Assembly: GCF_000003195.3 (NCBI RefSeq)
Contig: NC_012879.2
Span: 37,498,647-37,562,646 of the forward strand
Origin: Sorghum bicolor
Taxonomy: Eukaryota; Streptophyta; Magnoliopsida; Poales; Poaceae
DNA: 64,000 nucleotides
Direction: 5' to 3'
The notes under the pieces were generated by a model that saw nothing but the letters and a program-made list of their open reading frames with translations, did no database searches and was not told where the DNA came from. This document shows, in pieces, positions 13,273 through 23,754 of the stretch; the stretch's first letter is position 1, and every line of letters begins with the position of its first letter. The position numbers were made by a program, and so were the translations under genes.

Positions 13273-13766
13273 TGTTGACGGTCCTTAATGCTCACATTTA
13301 ACCATCAACTAATCATGAAAAAGGATCCAAATGCAACCAACACCTAGACTTAGGGTTTTATCTGATAGAATTCCACGAGTTTTGGTGTTTGTCTATTTCT
13401 GCAGGGGTTATCAGGAAATATGGAGGAAAGGCCCACACGTCGGGTTTACATAGAGGTATTAACGTGTCGCGCAATTTTCTACCATCTAGAAGACTCCAGA
13501 AGCCACGGGAACGAACGGGAGGCCGAGTGGGCCCGGAAGCAGGGCGCCCGCCCTACCCCCCTGGGCGCCCGCCCTCCTCTGCTGGCCAATCAGCACGAGT
13601 CTCGGGGATTATGCTCCACCGACTCTAAGGATCGAGGAAAATCACACGATTAAGGTCGGTTTGATCGGATGGTGGAGAATAACGTGGAAATTCCGTGGGA
13701 GCTACTCTTTCTAGATTTCTTGGGAGCTACTCTTCCTAGATTTCTTGGGGGCTACTCTTCCTGGAC

Positions 13767-13773
13767 TATATAA
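13767..13773 (+). promoter_or_regulatory. TATA box in the 5' LTR of I
   Basis: TATATAA in the context GGACTATATAAGCAG, about 500 bases into the LTR. It is also present in the 3' LTR at 20939-20945. It is the only good TATA match in a sensible position in this LTR. Confidence 0.6.
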
Positions 13774-13860
13774 GCAGAACCCCACCAGCCCCTGGAGGCA
13801 TACCTCTTCTACAGAATCAAAGTTAGGGTTTCAATTCTTCATCCAAGTAGAGAGGATCCC

Positions 13861-13960
13861 TCTAGTTCTTTTAGTTCTACCTCTAGTTCATCTAGATCTA
13901 GTTCTAGTTCATCTAGTTCTAGTTCTAGTTCCTCTAGTTCTAGTTCTAGTTAGTTCTAGT
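13861..13960 (+). repeat. CTAGTT minisatellite in the LTR leader of I
   Basis: About 100 bases are built of degenerate TCTAGTT / TCTAGATC units downstream of the TATA box. The 3' LTR carries the same array at about 21032-21132 with a few substitutions. Confidence 0.8.
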
Positions 13961-14630
13961 TGTAATCTAGAAAATAGGGAGAGAGAAGAGGAGAGCGGAG
14001 GAGGAGCCGGATCTGTCGGATTTTCCTCAACATTGTACTTTTGCAGCAACTGGTTCGTTCTTCGTCGTTCTCCAGGTTCTTCAATTCATAATCCTGAGTT
14101 CTTTAATTACTTTTATTTACATTCAAGTTATTTATTGGATTCCCGCTTGCAGCAAGTGCTCTAATCTTTGCAATATTAGAGTAGTAATTAATAGATTAGA
14201 CGTGGTGTTTAGTCTTGCAATTACCTGAAATTGCACCCAATCTTGCGGATTGTTGTGGTAGCCCTAGGGTAGTGACAGCCCTAACGGTCGACGTATTCCA
14301 CCTCGTTCGGATCGGTGTTTGTAGGACCGTAGTCAGACCTTCCTAGCCCCCTTCTCATCTCTTTCTGTGGTTAGTGTTCTGATGTCCCGATATAGATAAT
14401 CTTGAAGTAATTCTTGATTCTTAGATCAACTAGAGAACTCTCAGGAAACTTCCTCTCTTCCCACCAAAAATAATTATATAGTTATCCTTGGGCGATCTTG
14501 GATCTTAATTAGTACACTCACGTTCCCTATGGAAAATCGATACTCTGGAATACTCCCGGGTGAAGGCTACATCGATATCCGTGCGCTTGCGGATTTTTCT
14601 GTTTGCGTTTAAAATACCCAACAAGCTTTC

Positions 14631-14648
14631 TGGCGCCGTTGCCGGGGA
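14631..14648 (+). other. tRNA-Asp primer binding site of I
   Basis: TGGCGCCGTTGCCGGGGA, seven bases after the 5' LTR, is complementary to the 3' end of plant tRNA-Asp. The identical 18-mer primes element F. Confidence 0.9.
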
Positions 14649-14741
14649 ACGGTAGCTGTGCTAGTTTCGAACCAAGTCGTCCGTGTATCCTTTTTTCTTT
14701 TCCCTTTTACCACACTCACCATACCATTTTCACCACACCAC

Positions 14742-16649
14742 ATGGATTTCACTCCTATCTATAAATTCTTTGCTCCAAAGGGCGAGTTATTAGAGCCACC
14801 ACCATCATCACATCCAATTCTTACAGATGGCTACGACCTCGGCCCTGATCTAATAGCCATGATTCAGGAGCAATCCTTCTCTGGGCAAGTAGATGAAGAT
14901 CCATACACCCACCTTAGAGAATTCGAGCAGTTGTGTTCTTGCCGATCTATTTCCGGCATGACACAAGAAACCCTTAAATGGAAGTTATTTCCGTTCTCCC
15001 TTTTGGAAAGAGCAAAAAAATGGTATGCTCATTCTGTAGGAGGCGTTAATGGAAATTGGGATCAACTTCGGGACAACTTTTGTCTCGCTTTCTTCCCACT
15101 TTTTTGAATTGCTGACCTTAGAATAGAAATTCTTACATTCAAACAAAGAGAGAAGGAAACTTTAGGAGCAGCTTGGGCTAGGTTCACAAGCCTTACCAAT
15201 TCCGGTCCAAACCTTTCCCTGCCTGACCATGTACTGTACTACCACTTTTATCGTGGTCTAAGTAAGGAGGCTGCTCTTCACCTCGACATTGCTTCAGGAG
15301 GCTCATTCACACACAAACTCACAGATGAGGGGAGAGCTATCCTAGAGAGAATCCTTGAAAATACCCCTTACACAGGCATTTATGATGAGTTTCCTGAAGA
15401 AGAAGTCGAGCTTGATCCTAAACCAAAAGATGAGGAACTTGCAACCGAGTTAGAAATTCCACCTGACCCACCTATTAATTTGGTTATAGAGAAACCTCCT
15501 GATAAGGGAATGCAAAACCAACTAAAGGATGATGAACCACCACCTTTAGAGCATCCCTTTGAATTCGAGGAAGATCTTTTTGAAGATTATGGAAACACCT
15601 TGAATTTTCCTATCCAAACACGACCCCTAGCAAGGACCACTCAATCCATTCTAAGAGTAGAATCTGTTGACATAGAACACATCAAAAACCTTTCGGCTAT
15701 TCTGAGTTATGAATGGCTAACAGAAACTGAGCTGTCTCCTGAGGTAGCTCGAATCATCACTCCTTCAACCATTCTTCAGTGCCAAATTAGAGGGTCCCCT
15801 AGGAAGGTCCACTACAGTCCATATGTTGGGATAAATGTTATTTCCAAGGAGTTAGCTGACACTCTTTATCCCAACGAGTCCATAACCCCATCTCAAAAAC
15901 TTTTACAAAGTTCATCTAGATTAATTCTAGAGAGCCATGGGGTATTAAGGGCAGTTCCTATTAGAATCAAGGACTCTGGAATATGTCTAGATTTTCACAT
16001 TTATGACATACCGGAGATTCCTCTCTTGATCGGTAGACCAATCATGAAACTTCTAGAAGAACAACCACAACGAGGTCATTTAGACTTCAAAGTTGGGAAT
16101 TCCACTATTGTTGTTCCTTTAGCTAGATCAATTAACACGATAGTGGAACCCAAACTTGACCCAGATCCTATTGAGGAGGTCTTAATGGTGACTCAAGAGG
16201 AGATGACCCAACCATTCTTTAATCATGAACACTTTGTTCAAGAAGAAGAAGAGTTGGTAGTACCCATTGAGCTAGACAAAAATGAACAACCTTCACCTCC
16301 TTTGATAGAATTAAAACCTCTTCCTTCTGGCCTTAGATATGTCTTCTTGCACAATAACCCAAAAACTCCAGTAATTATCTTTCCGATTATGAAACACAAC
16401 AACTTGTCACTGTTCTTGAAAGGCATAGGTCAGCATTTGGCTACTCTCTCGAGGATCTCACGGGCATTAGTCCCATTCTTTGCACTCATCGTATCCCTAT
16501 TGATCCCAATTTTACACCTTCAAGGGAACCACAACGGAGACTTAACAATGCTATGCGAGAGGTTGTTAAGAAAGAGGTCCTCAAACTCTATCATGCTGGG
16601 ATTATTTATCCTGTGCCACATAGTGAGTGGGTTAGCCCTGTCCAAGTAG
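14742..16649 (+). pseudogene. Athila gag and protease region of I, broken
   Basis: The ATG at 14742 opens gag, whose capsid core contains EDPYTHLREFEQLC, LKWKLFPFSL and AKKWY. An in-frame TGA at 15105-15107 (probably a former Arg codon) interrupts it. The same frame is then open to 16649 and includes an acidic Pro-rich linker and a protease-like region (YVGINVISKELAD ... IPLLIGRPIM, about 15820-16060). That protease region lacks a recognisable catalytic D-T/S-G. Near 16380 a small indel moves the frame away from the pol reading, so gag-protease and pol are not joined. Confidence 0.88.
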
Positions 16650-19192
16650 TGCCAAAGAAAGGAGGAATGACGGTCGTTAGGAATGAGAAGAATGAACTCA
16701 TCCCTCAACGAATTGTCACTGGGTGGCGTATGTGTATTGACTATCGAAAACTCAACAAGGCTACAAAGAAAGATCACTTTCCGTTACCCTTCATTGATGA
16801 AATGTTGGAACGGCTTGCAAACCACTCTTTCTTTTGTTTCCTTGATGGTTATTCTGGATATCACCAAATCCCAATCCACCCAGATGACCAAGAAAAGACT
16901 ACCTTTACATGCCCATATGGAACTTATGCATACCGACGAATGTCGTTCGGATTGTGCAATGCTCCAGCTTCTTTCCAACGGTGCATGATGTCTATTTTCT
17001 CAGACATGATTGAGAAAATCATGGAGGTTTTCATGGATGATTTTACCGTCTATGGCAAAACCTTTGATCATTGTTTGGAGAATTTAGATAGAGTTTTGCA
17101 GCGATGTGAAGAAAAACACTTAATCCTGAACTGGGAGAAATGCCATTTTATGGTTCAGGAAGGAATAGTGCTAGGACATAAAGTGTCCGAACGTGGTATA
17201 GAGGTGGACAAAGCAAAGATTGAGGTTATTGAAAAACTTCCACCTCCCACGAATGTGAAAGGAATCCGTAGCTTTTTGGGACATGCAGGGTTCTATAGAC
17301 GCTTTATCAAGAATTTCTCTCAAATTGCTAGACCCCTAACTAATCTCCTAGCTAAGGACGCACCTTTCATCTTTAGTGATGAGTGTCATGAATCTTTTCA
17401 AACTCTTAAGAAAGCACTCATCTCAGCCCCGATTATCCAACCACCTGATTGGAATCTTCCTTTTGAGATCATGTGTGATGCTAGCGATTTTGCGGTTGGT
17501 GCCGTTTTAGGACAAACCAAGGATAGAAAGCATTATGCCATATCCTATGCTAGCAAAACCTTGTCTGGACCACAGCTCAATTACACTACAACTGAAAAAG
17601 AGCTTTTGGCTGTTGTCTTTGCTATAGACAAGTTTAGATCATACTTAGTGGGGGCAAAGATAATCATCTATTCAGACCATGCTGCTCTCAAGTACCTCCT
17701 CACTAAGAAAGATGCTAAGCCTCGTCTAATTCGATGGATTCTTCTACTCCAAGACTTTGACATAGAAATCCGAGATAGGAAGGGAGTTGAGAATTCCGTA
17801 GCCGACCACTTATCTAGGCTTCAATATAAGGAAACACATGATGAGCTTCCCATAAATGACTACCTAAGGGATGACACCCTACTTAAGATAACACATGCAG
17901 ATCCATGGTACGCAGACATCGTAAACTTTATAGTAAAAGGCTATGTCCCACCTGGTGCAAACAAAAGGAAGTTGCTTCACGATAGTCGTTTCCACCTTTG
18001 GGATGAGCCATATCTTTTCCGAGTCTGCGCTGATGGACTCTTGAGAAGGTGTGTTCCTATGGCTGAGGCTACTCAAATTATGGAAAGATGCCATGCCTCG
18101 CCATATGGAGGACACTATGGAGCATTCCGGACACATGCTAAAATTTGGCAAAGTGGCTTTTTCTGGCCAACGATGTATGAAGATACAAAAGACTTTGTCA
18201 GGAGATGCCACCGATGTCAAAAACATGGGAATATCAACTCACGAAATGAAATGCATCTCACAAATAATCTTCAAGTAGAACTTTTCGATGTATGGGGCAT
18301 TGATTTCATGGGGCCATTCCCTATGTCCGGGAATTGCGAGTATATCTTAGTAGCTGTGGACTACGTGTCCAAATGGGTAGAAGCCCTACCTTGTCGATCA
18401 GCTGATTCAAAACATGCCAAGAGAATGTTCCATGAAGTAATCTTTCCTCGCTTTGGTATACCCCGGATAGTTATAAGCGATGGAGGTTCCCACTTCATCG
18501 ACAAAATCTTCCGGAAGTACCTAGCTGATCATAGAGTTCGACACAATGTCGCAACACCATACCATCCTCAGACTAGCGGTCAAGCCGAAACATCTAACAA
18601 ACAAATGAAAAATATTTTACAAAAGACCGTAGATGAGATGGGTAAGGGGTGGAAGGACAAACTTCCTGATGCACTTTGGGCATATAGAACTGCATTCAAA
18701 ACACCCATAGGCATGTCACCTTATCAACATGTATATGGAAAAACTTGTCACTTGCCTGTGGAAGTAGAGTTTAAGGCTCATTGGGCACTAAAGAAATGGA
18801 ACATGGATCTCCACCTCGCTAGTGAGAATCGTCTGATGCAACTATCTGAGCTAGAAGAATGGAGAGAGAAAGCCTACCACAATTCAAGGATCTATAAAGA
18901 GAGAACAAAACGATGGCATGATAAGAGAATCAAGCACAAAGAGTTTAAGCCTGGAGATAAGGTTCTACTATTCAACTCAAGAGTTAAGCTCTTTGGGCAT
19001 GGTAAGCTACGAAGTAAGTGGGATGGACCATACAAGGTTATTGACACTTCAACACATGGAGCCATTACCATCCAAGACGACATAGGTAACACTTTTAAGG
19101 TAAATGGTCAACGCTTGAAAATCTATCTTGAGCCTCAAAACAACCGGGTAGAGGAACTTGATGTGATTGAGTTTATAGAATTCTCATATTAA
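16553..19192 (+). CDS. Athila pol of I: reverse transcriptase, RNase H, integrase; open reading frame
   Basis: The frame is open for 879 codons. Counting from the first ATG: reverse transcriptase at about residues 25-230 with [23 protein letters not shown] and catalytic FMDD; RNase H at about 300-420 with [27 protein letters not shown] and [12 protein letters not shown]; an integrase zinc region (H...H...CHRCQ, about 515-565); and an integrase core with [16 protein letters not shown] and GQAETSNK, giving an apparently intact D,D,E triad. A C-terminal KWDGPYKV segment follows. The natural start is upstream, in the frame lost near 16380, so this ATG is only the first in frame. It is the best-preserved pol in the window. 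Confidence 0.95.
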   Translation: MREVVKKEVLKLYHAGIIYPVPHSEWVSPVQVVPKKGGMTVVRNEKNELIPQRIVTGWRMCIDYRKLNKATKKDHFPLPFIDEMLERLANHSFFCFLDGYSGYHQIPIHPDDQEKTTFTCPYGTYAYRRMSFGLCNAPASFQRCMMSIFSDMIEKIMEVFMDDFTVYGKTFDHCLENLDRVLQRCEEKHLILNWEKCHFMVQEGIVLGHKVSERGIEVDKAKIEVIEKLPPPTNVKGIRSFLGHAGFYRRFIKNFSQIARPLTNLLAKDAPFIFSDECHESFQTLKKALISAPIIQPPDWNLPFEIMCDASDFAVGAVLGQTKDRKHYAISYASKTLSGPQLNYTTTEKELLAVVFAIDKFRSYLVGAKIIIYSDHAALKYLLTKKDAKPRLIRWILLLQDFDIEIRDRKGVENSVADHLSRLQYKETHDELPINDYLRDDTLLKITHADPWYADIVNFIVKGYVPPGANKRKLLHDSRFHLWDEPYLFRVCADGLLRRCVPMAEATQIMERCHASPYGGHYGAFRTHAKIWQSGFFWPTMYEDTKDFVRRCHRCQKHGNINSRNEMHLTNNLQVELFDVWGIDFMGPFPMSGNCEYILVAVDYVSKWVEALPCRSADSKHAKRMFHEVIFPRFGIPRIVISDGGSHFIDKIFRKYLADHRVRHNVATPYHPQTSGQAETSNKQMKNILQKTVDEMGKGWKDKLPDALWAYRTAFKTPIGMSPYQHVYGKTCHLPVEVEFKAHWALKKWNMDLHLASENRLMQLSELEEWREKAYHNSRIYKERTKRWHDKRIKHKEFKPGDKVLLFNSRVKLFGHGKLRSKWDGPYKVIDTSTHGAITIQDDIGNTFKVNGQRLKIYLEPQNNRVEELDVIEFIEFSY

Positions 19193-19340
19193 GCTCTCAT
19201 AAGCTCTAGACAATAACCTAACCCTTAACATGTTCCACGAGTTTTGTTGTCTATTTGGGTTGTGCAGGATTTTGAGGCTTAAGAAGAGTGAGACCGAACA
19301 TGCAGGCCACAAGAGTGAACGACTATGTCAACATCCAGCT

Positions 19341-19356
19341 TGGGGGAGGCACCCCC
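19341..19356 (+). other. G5/C5 hairpin next to a polypurine-tract-like sequence in I
   Basis: TGGGGGAGGCACCCCCA folds into a five-pair GC stem with a five-base loop. The preceding AGCTTGGGGGAG repeats the polypurine tract found at the 3' LTR. The equivalent in F is at 54082-54099, with loop AGAGCA. Confidence 0.6.
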
Positions 19357-19876
19357 ACGTGTATCTAGATAAGTATTACTTTTCTTTCTTGGGTTTATTT
19401 ACTAGTATTTGGAAATAAAAAAATGCATAACCATGAAACCAAGCAAAGTTTTTCTTTTGAGTAATATAGAATAGTTTTGTGTAATCCTAAGTTTAAAATA
19501 AAAAGAAAGTTTGATTCAAGTCTAGGTAATTGACAAACATGATATGAGAAGGTCTGAGCTACTATTTAACTTGTTCCAAGTTTTGCTAGAGTTCTGGAGA
19601 TTTTATCTTTTGAAAATCTAAAAATTCAAAAAAAAATATATGAGATCATAATACCTAGAGTCTTATAAGATATAAATATTAAAACTGTGGGCACTTGCTT
19701 TGTTCAAGCCATTGTTAATTCTTGTAGTTTTGGTTGAGAGAATTATCATGCTCCCAAGATCAAGATCTTTTTGTTTTAAAAATATAAAAGATTCACTCTT
19801 CCGAAGTATTATTGTGTTAGAGGCATGGGACTATGCAAAAATTTGATTCGAAAAAAAAGAGAGTGAGACGAGAGGT

Positions 19877-19989
19877 AAAAAATGGACAAGTGTCCGAAGT
19901 AGAATTAGGGGTACAAAGATACCCACCTGAGTGGAAAAAATGGACATGTGTCCGACAGTAGAATTAGGGGTACTTGCTGCCCACTTGAA
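19877..19989 (+). repeat. Duplicated stem-loop module in the 3' noncoding region of I
   Basis: Two ~55-base copies start near 19877 and 19935. Each contains GGACA-nn-TGTCC (inverted repeat), then GTAGAATTAGGGG. In copy 1, GGGTA-CAAAGA-TACCC forms a second inverted repeat. F carries one copy at 54976-55028. Confidence 0.7.
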
Positions 19990-20427
19990 AAAAAAGAGAC
20001 TGAAAAAAAGGAGAAAAAAAAGAAAAAAAATGATAGCCCATGGTCCCTCTAATAAGCAATATGCCAGTAAGAAATGACATACTTTTCAAAAAGGTCAAAG
20101 GTCTTGATCTAGGAGTATGACATTCTTCTCCCTTACTCCGAGCGTTGACATAGCAAAATGCAAAGAAAGTATGCTAAAACTTTTAAAGCTCCACTTATAT
20201 ATCTTCCGAGAAGAAGGCAATGCCTCAGTTTCATTTTGCAGACTTATAAAAAAAAACTCCAGAACAAAGGTAAGACAGAAGAACTTAAGACATAGTGCTT
20301 GACTTGATCATTCTGTTTTTCAATCACTTAAGACCTTAGTGATAACTTAAAAACCCTGTAGTAAGAGGCATAAAAGTAACCCCTGTTTTCTTGTTGATTT
20401 TAGCTTTGCTCAGGGACCAGCAAAGGT

Positions 20428-20443
20428 TAAGCTTGGGGGAGCT
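20428..20443 (+). other. Polypurine tract of I
   Basis: AAGCTTGGGGGAGCT lies directly upstream of the 3' LTR. It is the plus-strand primer site expected at this position. Confidence 0.85.
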
Positions 20444-21795
20444 TGTTGACGGTCCTTAATGCTCACATTTAACCATCAACTAATCATGAAAAAGGATCCA
20501 AATGCAACCAACACCTGGACTTAGGGTTTTATCTGATAGAATTCCATGAGTTTTGGTGTTTGTCTATTTCTGCAGGGGGTTATCAGGAAATATGGAGGAA
20601 AGGCCCACACGTCGGTTTTACATAGAGGTATTAACGTGTCGCGCAATTTTCTACCATCTAGAAGACTCTAGAAGCCACGGGAACGAACGGGAGGCCGAGC
20701 GGGCCCGGAAGCAGGGCGCCTACCCTACCCCCCTGGGCGCCCGCCCTCCTCTGCTGGCCAATCCGCACGAGTCTCGGGGATTATGCTCCACCGACTCTAA
20801 GGATCGAGGAAAATCACACGATTAAGGTCGGTTTGATCGGATGGTGGAGAATAACGTGGAAATTCCTTGGGAGCTACTCTTTCTAGATTTCTTGGGAGCT
20901 ACTCTTCCTAGATTTCTTGGGGGCTACTCTTCCTGGACTATATAAGCAGACCCCCACCAGCCCCTGGAGGCATACCTCTTCTACAGAATCAAAGTTAGGG
21001 TTTCAATTCTTCATCCAAGTAGAGAGGATCCCTCTAGTTCTTCTAGTTCTACCTCTAGTTAATCTAGATCTAGTTCTAGTTCATCTAGTTCTAGTTCTAG
21101 TTCCTCTAGTTCTAGTTCTAGTTAGTTCTAGTAGTAATCTAGAAAATAGGGAGAGAGAAGAGGAGAGCGGAGGACGAGCCGGATCTGTCGGATCTTCCTG
21201 AACATTGTACTTTTGCAGAAACTGGTTCGTTCTTCATCGTTCTCCAGGTTCTTCAATTCATAATCCTGAGTTCTTTAATTACTTTTATTTACATTCAAGT
21301 TATTTATTGGATTCCCGCTTGCAGCAAGTGCTCTAATCTTTGCAATATTAGAGTAGTAATTAATATATTAGACGTGGTGTTTAGTCTTGCAATTACCTGG
21401 AATTGCACCCAATCCTGCGGATTGTTGTGGTAGCCCTAGGGTAGTGACAGCCCTAACGGTCGACGTATTCCACCTCGTTCGGATCGGTGTTTGTAGGACC
21501 GTAGTCAGACCTTCCTAGCCCCCTTCTCATCTCTTTCTGTGGTTAGTGTTCTGATGTCCCGATATAGATAATCTTGAAGTAATTCTTGATTCTTAGATCA
21601 ACTAGAGAACTCTCAGGAAACTTCCTCTCTTCCCACCAAAAATAATTATATAGTTATCCTTGGGCGATCTTGGATCTTAATTAGTACACTCACGTTCCCT
21701 GTGGAAAATCGATACTCTGGAATACTCCCGGGTGAAGGCTACATCGGTATCCGTGCGCTTGCGGATTTTTCTGTTTGCGTTTAAAATACCCAACA
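20444..21795 (+). repeat. 3' LTR of Athila-type element I (1352 bp)
   Basis: It has the same termini as the 5' LTR, with scattered substitutions (for example the first GGGCGCCCGCCCT unit is altered to GGGCGCCTACCCT). The TATA box is at 20939-20945. Copia gag of G resumes immediately after 21795 on the minus strand. Confidence 0.94.
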
Positions 21796-22684
21796 AGCCA
21801 CTGCGGCCATGGCCGCGTCCGCGACGCTTGCCGCGCCCGGCGGGTCCGGAACCGCTTCCTGAGCTCTCCTGATCCCGGCGTGACTTGCGTCGGGCTTCCC
21901 AATCTTCTTCGCACAGCATCAGACGCCCCATGGCGTTCGTGACTTCCTTCGGCTTTGTTCGTTCCTCGAACAGACGTAGACGACCGATGACCTCGTCAAT
22001 CGTCGTCTTGTTGAGGTCGGAGAACATCTCGATTGCGACGGCGGCCTGAGTCAGCCTCTCCGGCACAACCTGCAAAAGCTTCTTCACTACCTCAGAATCA
22101 GTGATGTGGTCGCCGAGAGTGCGAAGATTGGTGGCGATGGCCTTGATCCGGATGCCGAACTCGCTGATGGACTCCCCATCTTTGAAGGAGATCTGGGCGA
22201 GTTCGCGACGAAGTCGCGGCGCGCTCGCATCGCGCGAGCGTTCATCGCCGATCCGCAGATTTCGGATCGCGTCCCACGCCTCCTTGGCCGACTTCTTCCG
22301 GCCGAGTGTACTCCAGAGCTCGGAGGGTACCGAGCGTAGGAGGGCCGACATCGCCTGCCGATCGTCGTGGTACTCGTCATCATCTCGATCGTCGGAGATG
22401 CCGATGTCGACGGCGTCCCAGACCCGGAGGGTCTGGAAGTTGACTTCCATCACCAGGGCCCAATCCGGATAGTTAGTCCGCGTCAGCATCGGCCACACGA
22501 CGTTGGCGGATGGCCGCTCCACCACGCGCTCGACGACGCGCGACCCAGCGTCCCGGGTGCGCGAATGGCGGCGGCGGGAGCGTCCGCGACGTCGTGGCGG
22601 CGAACGCGACGGCTCGGGCTTCTCGTCGTAGTCTCCAGCCTTCCCGTCGGTGCCCAGAGGTTTCTTCGTCGATGGGCTAGACAT
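21796..22684 (-). pseudogene. Copia gag of G, N-terminal part, cut by insertion I
   Basis: The first ATG is at 22684 (MSSPSTKKPLG); an upstream extension would need a non-ATG start inside the primer site. A basic Arg/Ser-rich N-terminus is followed by the Copia gag fold: TRTNYPDWALVMEV, VPSELWSTLG, AKEAWDAIRNLRIG, SEFGIRIKAIATNLRTLG, VVKKLLQVVPERL and IDEVIGRLRLFEER. The basic Gly/Arg-rich end (GRGKRRGRGHGRS) runs into the insertion point and continues at 13272 towards the zinc knuckle. The frame itself is open. Confidence 0.92.
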
Positions 22685-22700
22685 GACTGCGACACGTCCT

Positions 22701-22713
22701 GGCTCTGGTACCA
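22701..22713 (-). other. Initiator-Met tRNA primer binding site of G
   Basis: On the minus strand it reads TGGTACCAGAGCC, two bases from the end of the 5' LTR. It matches the plant initiator-Met primer site except for one T-to-C change. Confidence 0.85.
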
Positions 22714-22715
22714 AA

Positions 22716-23002
22716 TGTTACGAATCCGATGAACAAGAGGAGATAGAAACACACGCGATCACAGGTGGTACACAACAATGATTTGGTGCTGCAAAGCGGC
22801 AGCTTTTCTTACTGTTGTTTATTACTATATATAAGAGAATTACATACTCAAATAACAGAATTACAATCAGCTGAGAGAATCACGGCATGCTCGTGATTAG
22901 TTGTTGCCATCCCAACAACCTGGGACATGCCTATCCTGACGCAGCCGCTAATGGCGCTAACCCCCTCTTTCTATCTATACCAGCTCTGGACTTATTCAAA
23001 CA
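22716..23002 (-). repeat. 5' LTR of Copia element G
   Basis: This 287 bp LTR is nearly identical to 9443-9728, with a TATA-like run at about 22825-22833. It is followed by the second target copy AAACT (23003-23007), after which LTR C resumes. Confidence 0.94.
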
Positions 23003-23754
23003 AAACTAAGTGTCCAAATATTATGAAAAATTTATGGTAGACTTTATGGTTGACTAGTGATCTACTCTAATTTTTGTGGAATTTATTCATAAACAGAAAC
23101 ATATGCTACTTTTGTAGGTCCAAAAGTGATTAAATAAAATAAGAATTGTTGGGCATAAATTAAATAGAATAAAAGGGTGTTTGGTGTATCTTTGAAGCAT
23201 CATGTTAGCTTGCTGGTTAACCATGAAAGCAATTTGTAGAAGAGAATGCAATAGATGTACAATTTAAGTACATGTTCTTGGATGATGTTGACTACCTTGT
23301 AGAAATACCACCTATGTCTTTATGCACCATGTCATGATCATTTGGTACCTACTCGCATAAGCATTGCACCCCGGGTATCTCACACTGCGCTCATGAGCAC
23401 ACATGCATCATACAGGCTCACAGGAGAATGAGGTGGGACCCGAGGAGCAGGAGGAGCCTTAGGAGCAGGAACTTCTGGGAGGACCAGAGCTAGGAGAAGA
23501 GCTGCAGGAGTGCCCGGACCACAAGCCGAGCACGTTTGAGAAAGGCAAGCCCCGGAGCATTCTAAGTCTCCATATTCTCGCTAAATTAAATGATATATTG
23601 TGCTTGTTCTACTATGTTGCATTTAAGTGATAGGAATTGCTTGACACCGTTGATGCATACTTACTCCTTGATATCACTATTTGTTTATCTACCTTGTCCT
23701 ATGTAGATAGGCACGGAGTCTATGCTTAGCTTGCTTAGTCCGGTAGAAGTCGGC
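23003..23754 (+). repeat. LTR C, fragment 2
   Basis: It continues LTR C after the G insertion and is collinear with about 25665-26416 of H. It includes a diverged copy of the small acidic frame (about 23405-23625) with an internal stop. It ends at ...GTAGAAGTCGGC, where element H begins. Confidence 0.88.

Larger units (their letters stand above)
13273..14623 (+). repeat. 5' LTR of Athila-type element I (1351 bp)
   Basis: It begins TGTTGACGGTCCTTAATG and ends AATACCCAACA. The TATA box is TATATAA at 13767-13773. A GC-rich direct repeat of GGGCGCCCGCCCT lies at 13542-13554 and 13563-13575. A CTAGTT-rich minisatellite downstream of the TATA box (13861-13960) would lie in the transcribed leader. 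The first ~230 bases and the last ~12 bases closely match the LTR of element F; the middle does not. Confidence 0.94.
19193..20443 (+). other. 3' noncoding region of I
   Basis: This 1.25 kb AT-rich stretch has A-runs and no convincing reading frame. It holds three features shared with element F: the TTGTTGTCTATTTG block near 19245, a G5/C5 hairpin at 19341-19356, and a repeated stem-loop module at 19877-19989. It ends in the polypurine tract AGCTTGGGGGAG at about 20430-20441, just before the 3' LTR. Confidence 0.85.
13273..21795 (+). mobile_element. Athila-type Ty3/Gypsy retrotransposon I, inserted in G
   Basis: This 8.5 kb element has LTRs at 13273-14623 and 20444-21795, a tRNA-Asp primer site, gag-protease, an intact pol frame, about 1.25 kb of 3' noncoding sequence and a polypurine tract. 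By eye the LTRs differ at about two dozen positions, so the insertion is fairly recent. The flanks are GACCA (left) and AGCCA (right), which agree at only three of five bases. The gag (GELLEPP..., THLREFEQLC, LKWKLFPFSL) and pol signatures are those of the Athila lineage. Confidence 0.95.
9443..23002 (-). mobile_element. Ty1/Copia LTR retrotransposon G, complete but split by element I
   Basis: Two near-identical 286-287 bp LTRs (9443-9728 and 22716-23002) bound the element, with five-base target duplications AAACT at 9438-9442 and 23003-23007. Coding is on the minus strand, in the order gag, protease, integrase, reverse transcriptase, RNase H that defines Copia. Excluding insertion I, the element is about 5.0 kb. 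It carries one nonsense codon and two frameshifts in the reverse transcriptase/RNase H part, and I splits gag, so it cannot act on its own. Confidence 0.95.

Noticed and set aside
13389..14164. Reading frames inside the LTRs of I and F (also 20553-21201, 49265-50240, 55810-56763)
   Set aside because: They lie across promoter, minisatellite and leader sequence, have no domain, and differ by frameshifts between the copies.
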